This document shows positions 59,791 to 64,000 of a DNA stretch of 64,000 nucleotides, piece by piece. Under the pieces are notes generated by a model. It worked only from the letters and a program-made list of their open reading frames with translations. It was not told the DNA's origin and did no database searches. This DNA is from Diogma glabrata. Lineage: Eukaryota; Arthropoda; Insecta; Diptera; Cylindrotomidae. The position numbers and the translations under genes are program-made. The DNA is taken from positions 101,806,462 through 101,870,461 of the forward strand of contig OY856188.1 in NCBI GenBank assembly GCA_963693315.1. The letters are read 5' to 3'. Each line of letters starts with the position of its first letter. Positions within the stretch are counted from its first letter, which is position 1.

Positions 59791-60095
59791 CATAAAAAGG
59801 TAAGATATAATATTTATTACAAAGAAAAAAACATTATTTGTTCTATTACAGATGTGCATAAAATCATTCAAAGAGAACATAGTTATTGTAGAATAAGTTG
59901 ATTTATTATAGAAAAACTGTCTCATGAACTCATTTTAATTAATTATTCAAATAAACGTAGAAACTAAGTGTATACGCTTCTCGCAACATAGCTACCATCA
60001 TATATAAAGTAAAAAGGTAGATTACTATTTATTGCAAAAAAACGACAGCATAATTAACTTGTGATATTACAGATGTCCAGAAAAGTATTCAAAGT
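59640..60095 (+). repeat. Diverged tandem duplication spanning the transposase end and the next gene's start
   Basis: 59640-59875 (transposase tail, AAAAAGGTAAGATATAATAT, TTCTATTACAGATGTGCATA) is echoed by 59880-60095 (TTATTATAGAAAAACTGTCT, AAAAAGGTAGATTACTATTT, TGATATTACAGATGTCCAGA). Each copy has a donor-like GTA(A/G) and a TTACAG|ATG acceptor. The second copy's ATG (60073) opens the CIDE-N gene. Confidence 0.65.
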
Positions 60096-62336
60096 ATGGA
60101 GCTCCTCACGGATGATTAAAAAGGCCTTTTGTTGCGAAATTGATGTTAATGCAGTTATACAAAAAGGTAAAAATAAATAAATAAATATAATAACAAAAAA
60201 TTAGTCACCCTTTTATATTTTTTATAATTTTACAATTTTATATTATTTTAAAGTACAATCTACTACATATTTTTATCTAGTTTTCATATTATTATATTTT
60301 ACCAAAACAAAAAATAAAAACCAAATTTTTAGACTTTTAAATCTTTAGGTTAGTTTTTAAAAATTTAAATTAGGTAAGCTTTTAAAAATGCAAAAATTTA
60401 AAGTGAAAAAAATGTAAATATATACAAATGTAAAGGGGTTGTGAGGGAAATTATAATAAATAAATAAATACTTTCATAATTTTAGCAAACGATGTTGGTA
60501 TAGCAGGTAATATGCTTGTACTAGAAGAAGATGGTACCCAAATTGAAGATTCAGAAACGCTTGAGTATTTTGCCGAAAAAGTACTTCTTTTATTAGATGA
60601 GTACAGTGAATGGTTACCGGCAGTAAGTACTTCAGAACCACAAGCATCGACGTCAACTAATCCAGCAGAAACTAAATTATTATTAGAAAAAAATTCCAAC
60701 CTTACACAATCAGAAGAATTAATGCCAATCAATAATGAACTAATACTAGACCAATCAATAACGGACCATAACAGTAGTTCTAAAAACTATAGTGTGGTAT
60801 TTTTAAACTCGCCAACTATTCCTATTGCTTCTACGAGTGCTGAGGCTTCTAATATATATGTAAACATTCCTGCACATTGCGAAACTGATTATATTAACTC
60901 TTATCTATCAGATGACACATTGTCAATGTCGAGTGGTGCTTTATCTTCAACCTCTACTACAAGCAACATTGGATTTAGACAATCTAAAATATTATTCAAT
61001 AATTTCAAAATAAATTGGGACAAATTGCCAAAACATATTACAGATATGTTTGAAAAAGAAGAACCAATAGGAAACTATCTTCAGGATTTCATACATTTTG
61101 TCATAGATGATATGCGTTCATTAGCATTTTACATACCAGTACCGATTTTTCGACAAGTTGCACAGGAAGCTATATCAAAATTTCCTAAGAGTCTTGGAAT
61201 GGTTAGTGAAAATGGAGAAATAAATACGGAACCTGTAAATTTAACAGCCAAATTTGTTTATCACAATAATTATTTAAATAGAAGAGGGATGAAAAGGAAC
61301 TTAAACACCGCTGGTAGCCCAAACATAATAAAAAAATTAAAATCTTTAAAGGAAAGTTGTCCTAATTGGATAAACGAATCTGACGAGGACCATGACTCCT
61401 TAGAACAGAAAAGGATATTCTTGAAAGAAAACGCTTCAGTTTCAAATTTAAAATCGTGTGAGCTGGAAAAAATTGAGCTTTATTTTGCAGAAACATATAG
61501 TATGCAAAGAAATTTTTTGAATAATGTTGAAAATCCTCCAACGATAGCGGAAATCCAACAAAAATGGCCACATTTGCTTTTACCGAGTTTTGCTAAAAAA
61601 CACTTTTGCAAATTAATAAATAATAATGAAATTAATATATCTAATATTGAAAATCAAGTAGATGCTATTATTGCTTATTCAAAAAAAAACAAAAGGGCAG
61701 GCCTGAATAAAATACCTGATGAACATATAAACAAGCAGTATGCAATGCTACTGATATTAACAAAATATTTTAATGAAGACATCACTTACTTATTGAAAAA
61801 ATTTCCAGTGAGCATTATCTGCTAATTTTATACTAAATATAATAAAATAAGTTTTTTTTTATTTTAGATGGGTATTAAAATAGATGAGATTGAGCCAGTC
61901 CATAATTCCCCATGGGTTGCTGCATTAGGTATGACGAATCTTTTAAATTAATAAATTTTGTACAGCTTCTTTATTTTCTTTCACTAAGTTATATACTATA
62001 TTTTTTATGCTATATGTATTCTTAAATTTCTTTAACATTCTTTTTGAATCTGTATATTTTTTTATTTTTCCAGAAATTGACCCAGAGAATACCATTTATT
62101 ATATCTTTGTTGAAAAAAGAAACTGCGTAATGGCCAAAACATTGCTTGAAGCATTGGAAATCATATTAATATATTTTTTTAATTTTAATATGAGCTATCC
62201 AAAAGAAATAAGCCTAACAATGCAGACTTTACAGAATCTAATTGGTGTACCTAATACATTTGGCCGATCAAGAAAGAAGACATTAGGAAATAAGTTGAAA
62301 GTATACAGCCTTTTGAAAGCTATAAAAAAAAAGTAA
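60073..62336 (+). CDS. CACTA accessory protein with CIDE-N-like N-terminus, four exons
   Basis: Proposed exons: 60073-60166, 60486-61807, 61868-61928, 62074-62336 (579 codons plus stop). All introns are GT-AG (donors GTAAAA, GTGAGC, GTATGA) and all joins keep frame. Exon 1 (RKVFKVWSSSRMIKKAFCCE) and the start of exon 2 (NMLVLEEDGTQIED) together match a CIDE-N domain, whose hallmark is LVLEEDGT. A Ser/Thr-rich linker (~residues 75-185) precedes a conserved region: FKINWDKLPKHITDMFEKEE, DDMRSLAFYIPVPIFRQVAQ, then PPTIAEIQQKWPHLLLPSFA. The last exons end the family-specific fold (PWVAAL, IDPENTIYYIFVEK, FNMSYPKEISLTMQTLQNLI). I recall the central and C-terminal parts as the second protein of fish and insect CACTA-like elements. 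The gene has no break. Role unknown. Confidence 0.7.
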
Positions 62337-63160
62337 TTTTTATTCTTGACAATTTTTCATTTGTCAAAGTTATTGTTCTGTGTTATTCTTGTCTTATGAA
62401 AATTACCGCATAAACTTTTTATTTTTTTAACCAAACTGCATCATATAGTTTAAATAATTCTTGTTTAGTTGTCCATAAATTTTATAATGAAATATGCATT
62501 GTATATTATTTTTTTTGTTTTTTTATAATCTAAATATTAAGTATATGTATATGTATGTGTACATATATAAAAAAAATCTAATGCACTAATATGTATATAA
62601 AAGAAATCTTGAAAACATATCAAGATAAATGAATTCAATGGTTTAAGTTAATTAACGTTTTTTAATACTTTTAATTACTAAAGAAGATTTATTTTTGCGA
62701 ATGAAGAATTTCTGTTAAACTTAATTTTTGTTAAACGTACAAATATTGTCAATTTCCATAGTAAAACTATATTTAATAACATTTTATGATAGTAATATAC
62801 AAAATGTATAATCAGTTTAAACCTGAATTAAATTTTTATTAGAACTGAAAATTTTTTATTTCAATTGTCATTGTTTTTAGAAAAAATAATGCACCATTGT
62901 AGAATATGTACTGATAATATGTAAATTTTGAAAATTAATAAATTTGTTGCTTCAAATTATTGTTTACCAAAGTGAATGAAAAGTATTTATTTTTGTATCT
63001 TTGCGACAGTCAATTCAAATACATAAATATCCAATTTACTAAATGTAAATTTATATTTATATGTAAAACGCATATTAATTATATTGATTTGACTGCCATA
63101 AAGCTAAAAAAACACGCGTTGCTAAAAATAATTTAAAACAATCACTTTATTTATTTTAAT
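62337..63160. other. Non-coding 3' part of the CACTA element
   Basis: AT-rich with possible poly(A) signals; no gene is visible. Confidence 0.4.
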
Positions 63161-63556
63161 ATTAGTATACTTACTATGCGTAGTTCTACTATGAGGTGCA
63201 TTATTAATTGCAACATTGAATAGTACTCGTCCTCACCAATAAAGTAATCAGTACTTGTAATAGTTGTACTTCCACTCATTACAGTTGCAAAAATACTCCA
63301 TCATAGGGTAAGTATAACTCTTCTGAAATGTATTTTTGCAAACAATGCGTGTAAAACCTACCATTGAAGGTAGTACTTTTACATGTAATGTTTGCAATAA
63401 ATACCATTACTCATAGCATTTTTACGTAGATACCAATGAACATTTACACAGCAATTGTGTTAAATAACATGTAAGTGTTATTTTACTACATTAAACGTTG
63501 GCATTTTTTGTGCCAACGTTAATCGTTGTAAAATTCCTCAAAAATTTTTTACTGTG
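63160..63556. repeat. Right subterminal repeats and terminus of the CACTA element
   Basis: Motifs such as GTAGTTCTACTATG, AGTTGTACTTCC, GTAGTACTTTTACATG and ATTTTTACGTAG recur, mostly inverted relative to the left end. ACGTTGGCATTTTTTGTGCCAACGTT (63491-63519 region) is a near-perfect palindrome. The terminus is TTTTTTACTGTG. Confidence 0.7.
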
Positions 63557-63599
63557 TACAAAATCACAACGTCATTAAGTACATGGGGAGGGTTTTAAT

Positions 63600-63830
63600 A
63601 TCCATAAAATTAAACTAACTCATTGTGAATGGTTTGACTAATCAGACAATGGGTGCGTTCAGCCGACGTTAGCAGCTAACTTCAAGCTCTCAACAGTTCG
63701 AAGTTAGCAGTCGTAAAATTTGTGAACGCAGTGTTGACTTCCAGCGTTTTTATTTGACGTTTACTACTTGTAGCATAACAATCAAAATTTATTCTGATAA
63801 AGTGTATCTATAAAATAAACATAAAACTCG
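63600..63830. other. Right flank, inverted TGCGTTCA/TGAACGCA motif
   Basis: TGCGTTCAGCCGACGTTAGC near 63652 and TGTGAACGCA near 63721 are inverted around AAGTTAGCAG-type repeats, perhaps a small MITE. ATTGTGAATGGTTTGACTAA parallels the sequence at 48888. Confidence 0.35.
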
Positions 63831-64000
63831 TCAGAGAAGCACATCTAGAATTGAAAACACTCAGCGAGTAATTCTACTGGAATTAGTTAATGATGAAATT
63901 AATTTTGACACAATAGGAGCTATTGTAGGTAATTTAGTTGAGTCAGTTGATATAGCGAATCCTGACAGAGTAATCCCTATTAGAAATGAAGATTATTATG
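63829..64000 (+). CDS. Partial open frame running off the window, possibly Harbinger-type transposase start
   Basis: From about 63829 the + frame is open to the edge with non-repetitive content: RSTSRIENTQRVILLELVND, then VDIANPDRVIPIRNEDYY. The RVIPIRNEDYY-type string is reminiscent of the segment just before the conserved core of HARBI1-like proteins, but too little is present to assign it. The true start is not determined. Confidence 0.35.

Larger units (their letters stand above)
49169..63556 (+). mobile_element. CACTA/EnSpm-type DNA transposon, 14.4 kb including two nested insertions
   Basis: Termini CACAGTAAAAA (49169) and TTTTTTACTGTG (to 63556) are inverted copies, flanked by TA on both sides. 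Both ends contain dense subterminal repeats based on TACTTTTAC/GTAGAAATAC motifs, as in CACTA elements. Inside are two genes in the same direction: a C2H2-finger transposase and a CIDE-N-like accessory protein. Subtracting the TTAA element (50016-52130) and the LTR element (54122-59374) leaves ~7.0 kb. The flanking TA is 2 bp, whereas plant CACTA elements usually make 3 bp; animal relatives vary. Confidence 0.85.

Noticed and set aside
1..64000. tRNA, rRNA or other structural RNA genes
   Set aside because: No cloverleaf with matching A and B boxes and no rRNA core sequence was recognised by eye on either strand; a tRNAscan or Infernal run would be decisive.

Overview
The window reads as insect (arthropod) nuclear DNA: very AT-rich, with GT-AG introns, and made almost entirely of nested, mostly decayed transposable elements. 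I recognise no host gene with confidence. The candidates are an orphan last exon at 11806-11895, a broken two-exon Myb/SANT-like gene at 19660-20237 and an open frame running off the right edge. The species cannot be named from the sequence alone.

Layout. 1-11.2 kb: a decayed minus-strand LTR carrying a MITE, two arrays of a ~312-bp repeat, and a broken minus-strand LINE. 13.0-15.2 kb: a small MITE and a Penelope-like element whose GIY-YIG endonuclease remnant lies between ~0.5-kb inverted repeats. 15.4-19.0 kb: nested TIR elements holding an internally deleted LINE. 21.4-37.7 kb: an old, broken Ty3/gypsy element (gypsy-A) split in its integrase by a young complete 12.1-kb Ty3/gypsy element (gypsy-B: two 1933-bp LTRs that read as identical, 4-bp target duplication CATT, intact gag and pol with a -1 frameshift site). 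37.7-48.5 kb: a DUF7869-like pseudogene, another decayed transposon-type gene, a 569-bp foldback MITE, two more gypsy remnants (C and D) and a LINE ORF1 remnant.

49.169-63.556 kb: a CACTA/EnSpm-type DNA transposon (termini CACAGT...ACTGTG, subterminal repeats). It carries a C2H2-finger transposase gene and a second, apparently intact four-exon gene whose N-terminus looks like a CIDE-N domain. Two later insertions break the transposase: a 2.1-kb TTAA-flanked foldback element in the zinc-finger region, and a 5.25-kb minus-strand non-autonomous LTR element (AGTC duplication, LTRs differing at one base I can see). Removing each insertion with one target copy leaves the transposase frame continuous, so both arose in a formerly open gene; one in-frame stop also lies between the finger region and the core.

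How the parts relate. Gypsy-B and the 5.25-kb element share LTR-end style, primer-binding region and blocks of untranslated leader. The latter is therefore probably a passenger (LARD-like) that kept cis signals and lost gag-pol. The CACTA transposase and CIDE-N gene lie head to tail, with strong splice sites between them, and probably form one transposon gene set. The best candidate for an undescribed system is the CIDE-N protein as a second transposon-encoded factor.
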